A stretch of 64,000 bases of DNA from Umezawaea endophytica (GCF_025061645.1 NZ_JANYMP010000003.1:1-64000), one strand, 5' to 3'. Positions 46,945 to 56,340 are shown, counted from the stretch's first letter. The notes: a model not told the origin generated them from the sequence alone. Made by a program: numbers and translations.

Positions 46945-48897
46945 ATGATTCGGCGGGCAAGCGTCTTCCCCGAGGTGACCCGGCAGCGCGGGCCGGGTGT
47001 CCCGGCGCTGCCGAAGTGGTTGGCACCGCCGCCTCCCCCGGCGGTCGACGCCGCCGTCGACGTGCTGTGCGCCCGTCGTCGCGACCGGTCCCGGACGGCG
47101 GTCCTGGTCCCCGACGGCGAGGGCTCGGACGTGCTGGGCCTGTCCGTGGCCGCGCGGTTGGTGTGCGCCCACCCGAGGGTGCGGTGGCGGTTCCGCGACC
47201 GCACCTGGTGGCTGCGGATCGGTGACCGCGCGTCGGGCGAGGCCGCCACCCTGGCGGTCCTGCGACGCCGGGACGACGCGCTCGCGGGCGGTCCGCTCGG
47301 GTTCCCCGAGGGATGGTCCTCGGAGCGCGGCCGGTACCTCCTCCGGGCGTACCGGCGGCTGCTGCTGGTCGTCGACGAGGTGCCGCCCGACGCGGTCGAG
47401 CCCCACCGGCTGGTGAGCACCGAGCGCGGGCACGCCGGGCTCCTCGTGTCCGGTCCCGTACCTCCTGGTGCGACTCCGATAGCCGTGCCGTCGGCAGTTC
47501 TGGGCGAGTGGTGCCGACGCCGACTGCGGGACCTCCCGCTCCCGGACGGGGACCGCGACAGGCTCAACGCCCTCGCCGTGGTCGACGGGGGTACCGAGGT
47601 GCCCATCGGACTCGTGGAAGCGTTGTGGGGAACCGGCCCGGAGGAGACGCGGTCGCTCCTCGACCGGCTGGCTCGTCCCGGCCTGCTGCGCGTCACCAGC
47701 GGCTCGACCGTGTCCGTCGACCCGCTGGTGACGGCGATGGGTCGGGAATCGCTGGGCGTGGAAGGGTTTCGCGACGCCACCGCCGGTCTGCTGGACCGGA
47801 TCGCGGCCGCTGTTCCCGCCGCGGCACCGCTGCCGGGCTCGTCCTGCGACCAGGCCTGGTGGACCGCCACCACCGACGACGGCTGCCTGCGCGACCTGCT
47901 CGTCCGCGCGCTGCTGCGCGCCGGACGCCGTGAGCGGGCAGCAGCGCTGACCGGGGACCTGCGGTGGATCGCCCACCGGGTCCGCCACGACGGCCCCGCG
48001 GCGGCGCTCGACGACCTGGCCGCGCTCACCGACGACGAGTCCGGGACCCGCACGAGGAGCTTCACCTCCGTGGCCCGCCTGCTCGACCCGCTCGACCCGG
48101 TGACCGCGGTGGACGACGTCCTGATCGACGAACTGCGCCACCACCCGGCGTGGAGCGCCCAGGCGGAGGCGCTCCAGGAAGCCACCGCGCGCCCGGTGCT
48201 GCGCGGCCACCGGCCACGGCTGTCCGAGGTGCGACGGCCCCACGTCGGTAGTGCCGTGCTCGCGCCCGACCGCCGTCACCTCGCGACCGCCGTCGGCACC
48301 ACGGTGACGTGCACCGACCTGGACGGCGGAACGGCGACGACCTTGTCCCTGAGCCGCGACGAGTCGGTCCGGCAGTTGTGCTTCGGCCCCGCGGGCGACT
48401 GGGTCGCGGTCCTCTCCCACAACTCCCGCAACGGGTTCGGCGTCGAGGACCCGCCGTACACGACGTACCTGAGGGTGTGGGAGCCCGCCACCGGCACGAC
48501 CCGCTTCAGGCTGTCGGAAGGCAGGCACTTCCGGCACTTCGGCTCCTTCACCATCAGCCCGGACGGCGAATCCCTGTGCCTGAGCGCCAATGACGGGGAC
48601 CACCTCCTCACCACCTCCACCGGCGGACCCCACCCCGGACCCCACGTGCCCCCGGACCCCGTCCCCGATCCCCTGGTCAGCCCCGGCGGGACCTGGCGGG
48701 CCTCGATCGAGGCCGACGTGGTCCGGCTCCACGACCTCCGGCACGACCGCCCCGGCCCGCTGACCCGCACCACCGGCAGCCGGAGCGACCACGTCGGCGG
48801 CGTCCTGTGGATCACCGACCACGAGTTCCTCGTCCACGGCTCGAACGGTTGGGGGCGCTACCGCGTCGTCGTCGACCACGACCGGGATTTCCGTTAA
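46945..48897 (+). CDS. Large unassigned protein with WD40-like C-terminal half
   Basis: I do not firmly recognise this 650-residue protein. The N-terminal half has segments resembling a degenerate STAND/NB-ARC fold: LLLVVDEVPPD looks like a Walker B strand, and a winged-helix-like region (LALVVDGG-type, VEALWGTGPEETRSLLDRLA) follows. No clear Walker A is visible, so nucleotide binding is doubtful. The C-terminal half has blade-like repeats (VGSAVLAPDRRHLATAVGTT; SFTISPDGESLCLSANDGDH) typical of WD40/beta-propellers. ATG 46945 follows AGGA and is preferred to GTG 46924. It is divergent from popR; any link to ClpP is untested. Confidence 0.75.
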   Translation: MIRRASVFPEVTRQRGPGVPALPKWLAPPPPPAVDAAVDVLCARRRDRSRTAVLVPDGEGSDVLGLSVAARLVCAHPRVRWRFRDRTWWLRIGDRASGEAATLAVLRRRDDALAGGPLGFPEGWSSERGRYLLRAYRRLLLVVDEVPPDAVEPHRLVSTERGHAGLLVSGPVPPGATPIAVPSAVLGEWCRRRLRDLPLPDGDRDRLNALAVVDGGTEVPIGLVEALWGTGPEETRSLLDRLARPGLLRVTSGSTVSVDPLVTAMGRESLGVEGFRDATAGLLDRIAAAVPAAAPLPGSSCDQAWWTATTDDGCLRDLLVRALLRAGRRERAAALTGDLRWIAHRVRHDGPAAALDDLAALTDDESGTRTRSFTSVARLLDPLDPVTAVDDVLIDELRHHPAWSAQAEALQEATARPVLRGHRPRLSEVRRPHVGSAVLAPDRRHLATAVGTTVTCTDLDGGTATTLSLSRDESVRQLCFGPAGDWVAVLSHNSRNGFGVEDPPYTTYLRVWEPATGTTRFRLSEGRHFRHFGSFTISPDGESLCLSANDGDHLLTTSTGGPHPGPHVPPDPVPDPLVSPGGTWRASIEADVVRLHDLRHDRPGPLTRTTGSRSDHVGGVLWITDHEFLVHGSNGWGRYRVVVDHDRDFR

Positions 48898-48973
48898 CTG
48901 ACAACGGGTCCGCGCGACCTCGCCGAACGGTCGCCGGTGGCTAGCGTTGGCGGATCCACACCACGGAGGTGTC

Positions 48974-51082
48974 ATGGACCGCACACCCGTCCGTCGTGGG
49001 CGCCGGCGCCCTGTCCTGATGATCACCGCGCTGCTCTCGGTCGTCGCGCTCGCCGCGGGCAACCCCAGCGTGACCGCCGCTCCCCTCGACGATCCCCTGC
49101 ACCACTGGCGGTACGACCACTGGCCGCAGCAGCAGCCGTGGCAGCAGTCCCGCGATTCCGCCCGAGTGGCGGCCCAGGCCGGGTTCCCCGGCCCCGTCGA
49201 CCCGCAGAACTGGGTCAACCCCGACCACATGACGTGGGAACGGGACTACCGGAAGATCCCCGGCACGTCCTGGGCCGACCCGTCGCTCAAGGGATCGGTG
49301 CGCAACTTCAAGGGCGCGCTGGTCCTGCTCGACTACCCGAACCAGCCGTTCGTCGTGACGCAGCCGCGGAACTCGACGGTGTTCGGCAACCCCAGCGCGG
49401 AGGCCAGCGGCGTTCCCCGCGACCAGGTCGCCCAGTTCTACCAGGACTTCCTCAACAAGCCGAACGCGCTCAACCGCGGCCACACCGTCAACGAGTACTG
49501 GATGGAGGACTCCGGTGGGCGCTACGGCGTCGACCTGAAGGGGTTCGGCCCGTACACGATGCCGGGCAAGGACCACGAGTACGCCATGGAGTTCCAGGGG
49601 GGCACCGCCTGCCCCGCGGGTGACACGTGCAACCGCAACATCCGCACCGACGGCAACGCCGCCTGGCTCGCCGACGTCGGCCAGGAAGTGCCCAAGGGGT
49701 ACGACTTCGTGTACTTCCTGTCCGCGGGCCAGGACGAGTCCGGTACCTGGCAGGAGTTCGGGACGATGAAGTTCCCGACCAAGGAGGACGTGACCGACGA
49801 GTTCGGGCCGCCCGACCCCGCCCTGCCGAACTGGTCGCGCACCCGCTACGTCGAGTGGACGTCGTGGGCCGCGGGCTCCAGCATCTGGCCCAACGCGGGC
49901 GGCGGCTCGTCCACGCAGGCCGAGAGCTCCGGCCAGGGCGTGTACGCGCACGAGCTGAGCCACCTGCTCGGCATCGGCGACAACTACAACAACCCGTACG
50001 GCAGCCCACCCCGCCGCGACTACAACGGCATCTGGGACATGCTGTCGCGCGGCTCGTTCAACGGTCCCGGCGGCCCGCACTCCCGCTGGGTCATCCCGGC
50101 GACCGCGGGCGCGTCGATGGGCGCGCAGCACATGCTCCGCAACAAGATCAAGCTCGGCATCGTCGACGAGCGCAACGTGCTGCGCCTGTCCAGGGAGGCG
50201 CTGGCGAGTTCCGGGGTGGTCGTCGCGAAGGTGACCGCCCGCACCGTCCAGTCGGGGCCGAACGGGCTGGCGGGGGTCAACATCGCGCTCGGCACGGGTG
50301 ACCTGTCGCCCGCCTGCGACGTCCGGACCGACCCGTTCTGCGACGGCGGCGGGTACCAGAACTACACGGTCGAGGTCGTGGACCGGATGGGGGTGGACTC
50401 GTTCACGCCGGACGCGGGCGTGCTGCTGGCCAAGACCAAGAACGAGGACCAGGCGCCGTTCGCCTGGGTGGTGGACGCCAACCCGCAGGACATCGGCATG
50501 ACCGACCACGTCCTACCGGACGGGACGCGGGTGCCCATCACGATCGGCGACTACCGGCAGTTGTCGGACGCCCTGTTCCACGCGGGCACGAACTCGGGCA
50601 GCGAGTACGAGTACGTCGACCAGGCCAACCGGCTGCACTTCCTCGTGCTGGACGTCAAGCGCGACGGCCAGGGCGTCCTGTCGTACACGGTGGCCATCCG
50701 GTCGCTGGACGGCGCGGGCCCGCAGCAGCGGGGGGTGCGGGTGTCGCCGACCACCGGCCGCACCGGCTCGGACGGCGTGGCGACGTGCCGGTTCCCGCTG
50801 GTCAACACCGGCCGCACCGCCCCACCGGCCGGGCAGCACCCCGAGCCCGTCACCCAATACCTCGACAGCGACGTCTACCGGGTGTCGGCGAAGGCCGAGG
50901 GCGGCTGGTCCGTCTCGGTGCCCAACACCCTCGCGACGGCGAAGTTCGGCGGCCGGGTCGAGGTGCCGGTGCACGCGAAGCGGGACGGCGGCCCGCAGGT
51001 GTCGAAGGTGACCCTCACGGCCAGGTCGGAGAGCGACCCGACGAAGACCTCGACCGCCTCCTGCACCGTGTCCGCCAGGTAA
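48974..51082 (+). CDS. Secreted M6-family metalloprotease
   Basis: This 702-residue exported protease has a Sec signal peptide (1-36, with RRGRRR before the hydrophobic core). The M6 (immune inhibitor A-like) peptidase domain has zinc motif HELSHLLGIGD (His326, Glu327, His330 and the third ligand region). A C-terminal beta-rich domain follows. ATG 48974 has GGAGGT directly upstream, and a TAGCGT -10-like hexamer lies at 48942-48947. A 21-bp hairpin terminates it. It probably digests environmental protein. Confidence 0.92.
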   Translation: MDRTPVRRGRRRPVLMITALLSVVALAAGNPSVTAAPLDDPLHHWRYDHWPQQQPWQQSRDSARVAAQAGFPGPVDPQNWVNPDHMTWERDYRKIPGTSWADPSLKGSVRNFKGALVLLDYPNQPFVVTQPRNSTVFGNPSAEASGVPRDQVAQFYQDFLNKPNALNRGHTVNEYWMEDSGGRYGVDLKGFGPYTMPGKDHEYAMEFQGGTACPAGDTCNRNIRTDGNAAWLADVGQEVPKGYDFVYFLSAGQDESGTWQEFGTMKFPTKEDVTDEFGPPDPALPNWSRTRYVEWTSWAAGSSIWPNAGGGSSTQAESSGQGVYAHELSHLLGIGDNYNNPYGSPPRRDYNGIWDMLSRGSFNGPGGPHSRWVIPATAGASMGAQHMLRNKIKLGIVDERNVLRLSREALASSGVVVAKVTARTVQSGPNGLAGVNIALGTGDLSPACDVRTDPFCDGGGYQNYTVEVVDRMGVDSFTPDAGVLLAKTKNEDQAPFAWVVDANPQDIGMTDHVLPDGTRVPITIGDYRQLSDALFHAGTNSGSEYEYVDQANRLHFLVLDVKRDGQGVLSYTVAIRSLDGAGPQQRGVRVSPTTGRTGSDGVATCRFPLVNTGRTAPPAGQHPEPVTQYLDSDVYRVSAKAEGGWSVSVPNTLATAKFGGRVEVPVHAKRDGGPQVSKVTLTARSESDPTKTSTASCTVSAR

Positions 51083-51090
51083 CCGCCCGC

Positions 51091-51137
51091 ACGACGAACG
51101 CCGGCGCGACCCGAGTGGTCGCGCCGGCGTTCGTCGT
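51091..51137 (+). terminator. Strong terminator after M6 protease
   Basis: Perfect 21-bp stem (51091-51111 and 51117-51137) with loop CGAGT, beginning 8 bases after the stop codon. It is the longest stem in the window. Confidence 0.85.
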
Positions 51138-51279
51138 CGGAGCACGTGCTCGAACGGCCTCGGCGCACCGCGGCAAACTTTTGCTATAGCATGTCGCCCG
51201 CCGGTGGCATCAGTCCAGGACCTCTCCCCGCCGGTCCACGGAGGATCGCGATGGCCCGTCGACCGACCACCCCGGCGAC

Positions 51280-52482
51280 GTGAGCGAGCACGGGTCGCGG
51301 GACCCACGGGGCGCGCTGGCGCGCAACTCCTGGCTCGCCGCGCTCATCTGCGTGGTCGTCGACACCGGCGGCTTCGTGTTCAGCGGGTCGAACCCGGCGC
51401 TGTCCGGACGCGCGTGGGCGGTGCTCGTCGTGTTCGTGGCGGCCGACGCCTGCCTCGCGGCCCCGGCCCGCTTCACCGGCGGGATCGCGCTGGCGCACGC
51501 GGTGGCGCTGGTCGTCACCCCGGTGCTGCTCGGCGACGAGGGGACCCGCGACCTGTCCAACACCGGCGCGCTGGTCGCTGGCTACCTCGCGGGGGCGTGG
51601 CTGCGGCCGGTGCCCGCGGTGGTGTCGCTGGTCACGCTGTCCGCCGCGACCACGGCCAACGAACTCCTGGCCTGGGACGGCGCGCACGGCCGCGCCGCCC
51701 TGCTGTTCTCCGTGCTGGCCAACGGCGCCCTGCCCTGGGTGGTTGGGCGGCACACCACCACCCGCCGCGGCCACCTCGCCGCGCTGGAGCAGCGCGCCGA
51801 ACGCCGCGAGCACGAGGAGCGGATGGCCGTCGCGGAGGCCGTGGCCGAGGAGCGCAGCGCCATCGCCCGCGACCTGCACGACGTCATCTCCCACCACGTC
51901 AGCGCCATCTCCGTGCACGCCGCCGCGGCGCGCATCGCCATGCCGGGCGGGCAGAGCGGCGGAGCCGGGGCGATGAGCCGCGCCCTGCACGCCGTCGAGA
52001 CAGCCAGCCGGGCCGCGATGCTCGACCTGCGGCGGCTGCTCGACCTGCTGCACGGCCGCGGCGACGCCGACGCGGAACGCCAACCCGGCCTGCACAACCT
52101 GGAGGAGCTGCTCACCGGCGTGCGGCGCGCGGGCCTCGCCGTGTCGTTCACCTCGACCGGCGCCGGGATCGTCGACCTGCCGGACTCGCTCGACCTGGCC
52201 ATGTACCGGATCGCGCAGGAGTCGCTGACGAACGCGCTGCGCCACGGCGGCCCCGGCGAGGTGCGGATCGACCTCGACCACGGCGCGGACGGGATCGTCC
52301 TGACCATCACCAACCCGCTGCCCGTCACCCGGTCCTGGCCGAAGCCCTCTTCGCCCGGCCGCGGCCTGGACGGCGTGCGCCGGCGCGTCGCCCTGTTCGA
52401 GGGCGACGTGGAACTCGGCCCCACCGCGGACAGCAGGCACTGGCGCGTCCGCGCCCGCTTCCCCGAGGAGACCCTGTGCTGA
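51280..52482 (+). CDS. Sensor histidine kinase, NarL/DesK type
   Basis: This 400-residue kinase has about five to six membrane helices (residues 17-155), then HisKA_3 with His200 (AIARDLHDVISHH) and HATPase (N-box ESLTNALRHG; GRGLDGVRRRVA). The start is GTG 51280, without a clear ribosome site. Its stop overlaps the response regulator gene. It lies directly upstream of the four-gene envelope operon, so sensing of metal or redox state for that operon is a reasonable but untested idea. Confidence 0.93.
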   Translation: MSEHGSRDPRGALARNSWLAALICVVVDTGGFVFSGSNPALSGRAWAVLVVFVAADACLAAPARFTGGIALAHAVALVVTPVLLGDEGTRDLSNTGALVAGYLAGAWLRPVPAVVSLVTLSAATTANELLAWDGAHGRAALLFSVLANGALPWVVGRHTTTRRGHLAALEQRAERREHEERMAVAEAVAEERSAIARDLHDVISHHVSAISVHAAAARIAMPGGQSGGAGAMSRALHAVETASRAAMLDLRRLLDLLHGRGDADAERQPGLHNLEELLTGVRRAGLAVSFTSTGAGIVDLPDSLDLAMYRIAQESLTNALRHGGPGEVRIDLDHGADGIVLTITNPLPVTRSWPKPSSPGRGLDGVRRRVALFEGDVELGPTADSRHWRVRARFPEETLC

Positions 52483-53144
52483 CCGTGCTGCTCGCCGACG
52501 ACCACGCCCTGTTCCGCTCGGGCGTGCGCGCCGTGCTCGACGCCCAGCCCGACCTGACGTGCGTCGGCGAGGTCGCCGACGGTCGCGCCGCCGTCGACGA
52601 GGTGGCCAGGCTGCGGCCCGACGTGGTGGTCCTCGACGTGCGGATGCCCGAGACCGACGGGCTGACCGCGGCCGAGGCGATCATGACCACGCCGGGCAAC
52701 ACGACGGCCGTGCTCGTGCTGACCACCTACGACAGCGACGAGAGCCTGCACCGGGCGCTGCGCGCGGGCGTCAACGGCTTCATCCTCAAGAGCATCCCGC
52801 CCGAGGAGATGATGTCCGCGATCCGCGTCGCCGCGCGCGGCGACACCGCCATCGACCCGTCGGTGGCCCGCCGCCTCTCCGCCCTCATCGCGACCACCGT
52901 CCGCGCGCCCGAACCGCCGCGGGAGCTGGACAAGCTCACCTCGCGCGAGCACGAGGTGCTGCTGCTGCTCGCCGCGGCCCGCACCAACGCGGAGATCGCC
53001 GCGCACCTCCAGCTCGGCGAGGAGACCGTCCGCACCCACGTTTCGCGCGTGCTGGGCAAGCTGCGCCTGCGCGACCGCGCCCACGCGGCGGTGTTCGCGC
53101 ACACGCGGGGCATCGTGCGCGCCGCCGAGCGCCGCGGGCGCTGA
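52476..53144 (+). CDS. Response regulator, NarL/FixJ family
   Basis: This 222-residue regulator has phospho-acceptor Asp54 (VVVLDVRMPETDG), switch region LTTYDSDE, FILKSIP and LuxR HTH (LTSREHEVLLLLAAARTNAE). GTG 52476 is chosen for GAGGAG six bases upstream; it overlaps the kinase stop by 7 bases. It ends 91 bases before the envelope operon, which reads in the same direction. Confidence 0.94.
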   Translation: MLTVLLADDHALFRSGVRAVLDAQPDLTCVGEVADGRAAVDEVARLRPDVVVLDVRMPETDGLTAAEAIMTTPGNTTAVLVLTTYDSDESLHRALRAGVNGFILKSIPPEEMMSAIRVAARGDTAIDPSVARRLSALIATTVRAPEPPRELDKLTSREHEVLLLLAAARTNAEIAAHLQLGEETVRTHVSRVLGKLRLRDRAHAAVFAHTRGIVRAAERRGR

Positions 53145-53235
53145 CCCCCCAGGGGAGCGATCACCCGCCAGGGGGACCCCGGACACCCGCTCATGTGACG
53201 ACGCGAAAGGTGCGTGGGCGGCAACATTCCCGGCG

Positions 53236-54705
53236 ATGAGAAAACACCGACACACCTCGCTCCCCCGCGTCGTCGCGGTGCTCTGCGCGGTCGTCGCCCT
53301 GCATTCCCAGGCATCTCCCGCGTGGGCCGACGGCGGCCCGGCGGGCGCGGACCTGCACGTCGCGCAGACCCTCGGCACGCGGGACCTCACCGTCGTGGTG
53401 CGCAAGGTCGAGATCACCCCCAGCCCGTTGCGGATCAACGTCATCACCCACGCGGGCACCCCGGCGGGCGACATCAGGCTCACCGCGATCCCCACCGGGG
53501 TGCGCTCCGGCGACGACGCCGCGGGAACCCCCGACGAGACCGTCCTGACGCTCGGCTCGACCCCCGGCTCCTACGACGCGGACCTCACCGTCGACGTCGT
53601 CGGGCCGTGGGAACTGGTCCTGGACGACGGCGAGCACACCGGGCGCGTCCCGTTCATCGTGTCCGCCCCCGTGGCTCTGCCCGTGCAAACCCTGTCCCAG
53701 AACGGCTTCCTCGCCGCCGGGGTCTTCCTGCTCCTCGCCATCGCGGCGGCCGTGCTGTCCCGCCGCGCGTGGCTGCCGGTCGTCCCCGCGGCGGGCGTGG
53801 TCGCGGGCATCGCGGTCGGTGTCGTCGGCGCGCTGCTCACGGGGGTGGTGCCCCCACCGCCGCGGCCCGGCGTGGAGGTGGACGCGACGGTCGACAACGT
53901 CCGAGACCCCTACGCGGGCGGGGCGCTGGTGTCGCAGGACCACTCCCGCCCGCCGGTGAACCTCGCGCTCCGGGCAACGCCGATCCCGACCGGGGCCGAC
54001 CTGGCCCTCGCCGTCACCGACGGCTCCTCCGGGGCACCGGCGGACGACCTGCTCGTGCACGATAGCGCCCTGGTGCACCTGGTCGTCGTCACGCCCTCCG
54101 GCGGCCTGCGCCACCTGCACCCGGTCCGCACCGGTCCCGGCGCCTACCGGGTGCTGGTCGACTCCACCGAGCAGGGCCACCACGCGGTGTCGGCCGAGGT
54201 CTCCCGACGCGGCGGCGGTGTGCAGCTCGTCCGCTCAGCCACCGGGTTCGACCTCGGCACCGGCACCACCGCCCCGGCCGTCGTGCCCGGCGACGGGCAG
54301 CGGCGGATCGGCGACACCGACGTCGTCGTCCGCACGGAGGGCCTCGGCACCGGCTCGGGCACCACCGTGCGCGTGCGGTTCGGCACCGAGAACGACCTCC
54401 AGCCGTGGCTGGGGATGCTCGGGCACATGATCGTGGTCGGCCCGCTGCCCGAGGGGCGGGAGATCGGCCGCGCGGCGCAGGAAGCCCCGGTGTGGGGCCA
54501 CGTGCACCACATGATCCCGGTGTCGCCGGGAGCCACCGGCGGCCAACCGGACGAGACGGTCGCCGCCTACGGCCCCGACACCACCTTCACCCACCACTTC
54601 GGACTGCCGGGCCGCTACCTCGTGTGGGTCCAGGCCGAGCGCGACTACTCGGTGCTGACCGTCCCGGTGGAGCTGACCGTCACCGACACCGAGGAGGACC
54701 GATGA
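53236..54705 (+). CDS. Exported two-beta-domain, two-helix protein (PmoB-like layout, YtkA-like domains)
   Basis: This 489-residue protein has a signal peptide (1-31) and an N-terminal extracytoplasmic beta domain (about 35-145). Two membrane helices follow (157-175, 180-205). The large C-terminal beta region (210-489) has two histidine-rich halves (DSALVHLVV, GLRHLHPV, EQGHH; then GMLGHMIVV, PVWGHVHHM, FTHHFGLPG). The C-terminal halves resemble YtkA/FixH-like copper-linked beta domains. The overall order beta, two helices, beta is that of PmoB of copper membrane monooxygenases. Homology to PmoB is inferred from layout only. ATGA couples it to the next gene. Confidence 0.85.
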   Translation: MRKHRHTSLPRVVAVLCAVVALHSQASPAWADGGPAGADLHVAQTLGTRDLTVVVRKVEITPSPLRINVITHAGTPAGDIRLTAIPTGVRSGDDAAGTPDETVLTLGSTPGSYDADLTVDVVGPWELVLDDGEHTGRVPFIVSAPVALPVQTLSQNGFLAAGVFLLLAIAAAVLSRRAWLPVVPAAGVVAGIAVGVVGALLTGVVPPPPRPGVEVDATVDNVRDPYAGGALVSQDHSRPPVNLALRATPIPTGADLALAVTDGSSGAPADDLLVHDSALVHLVVVTPSGGLRHLHPVRTGPGAYRVLVDSTEQGHHAVSAEVSRRGGGVQLVRSATGFDLGTGTTAPAVVPGDGQRRIGDTDVVVRTEGLGTGSGTTVRVRFGTENDLQPWLGMLGHMIVVGPLPEGREIGRAAQEAPVWGHVHHMIPVSPGATGGQPDETVAAYGPDTTFTHHFGLPGRYLVWVQAERDYSVLTVPVELTVTDTEEDR

Positions 54706-55151
54706 GATCACCGTTCATCGCGGGCGCCTGGTACGACCGACGACTGGTCCTCGCGCTCGTCGGCGTGGTCTGCGTGGCCGTCGCGGGCGCGCTGGCCCTC
54801 GTCCTGATCAAACCCGCCGTCGGCACCACGGGTGCGTTGCGCGCCAACGGGACGCACCACGCGGTGAGCCTGACCGTGGCCACCGCGCGGGTCGGCACCA
54901 CCGCGATCGACATGACCTTCACCGGCACCGACGGCCTTCCGTCCACACCGGACGAAGTCGAGGTCGACGTGGTGATGGCTCGAATGGGTCACGTCCTGTC
55001 CACTGTGGATCTGGTTCCCACCGGTCCGCCCGGCAGCTACCGCGCCGCCGCGGTGGAGCTGCCGATGAGCGGCCAGTACGAGATCACCGTGCGCACCAGC
55101 GATCCGGGCGGCGACGACCGGATCGTGTTCCCCCTGCTGGTCAGCGGATGA
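54702..55151 (+). CDS. Membrane-anchored YtkA/FixH-like protein
   Basis: This 149-residue protein has one N-terminal membrane helix (14-37) and an outer beta domain (SLTVATARVGTTAIDMTFTG; VVMARMGHVLSTVDLVPTG; GPPGSYRAAAVELPMSGQYE). It resembles the YtkA-like beta domain, with Met/His residues (MARMGH) that could bind copper. ATG 54702 overlaps the previous stop. It is followed by the polytopic protein of the operon. Confidence 0.8.
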   Translation: MRSPFIAGAWYDRRLVLALVGVVCVAVAGALALVLIKPAVGTTGALRANGTHHAVSLTVATARVGTTAIDMTFTGTDGLPSTPDEVEVDVVMARMGHVLSTVDLVPTGPPGSYRAAAVELPMSGQYEITVRTSDPGGDDRIVFPLLVSG

Positions 55152-55189
55152 CCCGCACCACCCCCACCCAACCAGGAGAACGAGGAGAC

Positions 55190-56338
55190 ATGGATCAGCT
55201 CTCACGAGCGCGGACCACGACCGCGGAGGACGCCCCCGCTCGGGGCGGCCCGTCCGGCGGCGTCGGCGTCGTCGCCATCCTGACCGGCACCATGCTGTCG
55301 CTGTTCGGGATGAGCTGGGACATCCAGTGGCACGAGGACGTCGGCCCGGACACGTTCTTCACCCTGCCCCACCTGTTCATCTACGCGGGCAGCGCCGTCG
55401 CGGGCATCGCCAGCCTGGTGATGGTCCTGCGCGTCACGGCCGCGACCAAGGCGGGCCGCCCCGTCGACCCCGCGGCGGGCGGGACCGCCGTCGGCGTCTT
55501 CGGCAAGACCTTCGCCGCCCCCGTCGGCTACCTGGTGACCGGCACCGCCGCCGCGGTGTTCCTGTTCTCCGGGCTGTGGGACCAGGTGTGGCACTCGACC
55601 TACGGGTTCGACGCCACCATCGCCTCCCCGCCGCACGTCGCGCTGCTGGTGTCCGTCGCCTTCACCATGATGGGCGTGGTCGTCACCTGCGCCGCCGCCG
55701 CTCGGACCACCTGGGGCAGGCGCGGCTTCCAGCTCTCCCTGGCGATGCTCGCGTTCTACGTGGTCGTCCCGCTGAAGTCCCTCGACGTGTTCGAGGGCGG
55801 GCCGGTCAACGCCGTCCAGGTAGGTGTCGCGTTCACCACCGCGACCGCGCTGGTCACCTCCGCGTACTTCCTCCGCGACGTCCGCGAGTTCGTCGTCGTC
55901 GGACTCGTCTGCGTGGCGCTCCAGGCGACGCTGTGGCTGTTCTCCCCGTGGGCGTCCGAGGTCTACGCCGACTCGGTCGGGCTGCCGCTGCGCGACATCG
56001 TCTCGCCGTCGCCGGACGTGCCCTCCGCCTTGCCGCTGACCCTGCTGCCGATCGTGGTCGGCCTGGCCGTCCTGGTCGCCGCGAGCCGCTCCCGCGGCTG
56101 GTCGCCGACCGGCGTCGCCCCTCTCGGCGGCGCGGGCGTGGGCCTGGTCGTCGCGCTGACGATGCCGTTCCAGCTCGCCGCCGTGGGGCAGGAACCGCCG
56201 CAGGCGCTGGGAACGACCCTCCTCACCGCCGTCGCGGGCGTGGCGATCGGCGCGCTCGGCGGGTTCGTCGGCGTGCGCTTCGCGACCATGCTCCGCACCC
56301 TCGAATCGTCCGCTCCCCTGACCGCAGGAGGCCGTTGA
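55190..56338 (+). CDS. Polytopic membrane protein with two PmoC/AmoC-like metal motifs
   Basis: This 382-residue protein has about nine to ten membrane helices. Two related segments stand out: SWDIQWHEDVGPDTFFTLPH (residues 42-61) and LWDQVWHSTYGFDATIASPP, then His149. The first has Asp44-x3-His48-x12-His61, the second Asp131-x3-His135-x13-His149. From memory, PmoC and AmoC carry their copper site on D-x3-H-x12-H within a DxxWH...DTxFTxxH context, which the first segment matches closely. ATG 55190 (GAGGAG directly before) is preferred to ATG 55148. A divergent copper membrane enzyme subunit is proposed. Confidence 0.85.
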   Translation: MDQLSRARTTTAEDAPARGGPSGGVGVVAILTGTMLSLFGMSWDIQWHEDVGPDTFFTLPHLFIYAGSAVAGIASLVMVLRVTAATKAGRPVDPAAGGTAVGVFGKTFAAPVGYLVTGTAAAVFLFSGLWDQVWHSTYGFDATIASPPHVALLVSVAFTMMGVVVTCAAAARTTWGRRGFQLSLAMLAFYVVVPLKSLDVFEGGPVNAVQVGVAFTTATALVTSAYFLRDVREFVVVGLVCVALQATLWLFSPWASEVYADSVGLPLRDIVSPSPDVPSALPLTLLPIVVGLAVLVAASRSRGWSPTGVAPLGGAGVGLVVALTMPFQLAAVGQEPPQALGTTLLTAVAGVAIGALGGFVGVRFATMLRTLESSAPLTAGGR

Positions 56339-56340
56339 CC

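Noticed and set aside
46600-49230. Minus-strand open frame of almost 900 codons across popR, the WD40-like gene and the M6 gene start
   Set aside because: It runs through three genes with strong evidence and shows shadow composition.
51182-51191. TGCTATAGCA palindrome before the third histidine kinase
   Set aside because: Only 10 bp and overlapping a plausible -10 element; too short to claim as an operator.
53145-53235. CCCCC/GGGGG-rich stretch between response regulator and copper-like operon
   Set aside because: Could form a weak hairpin but pairing is imperfect; not strong enough to list as a terminator or operator.
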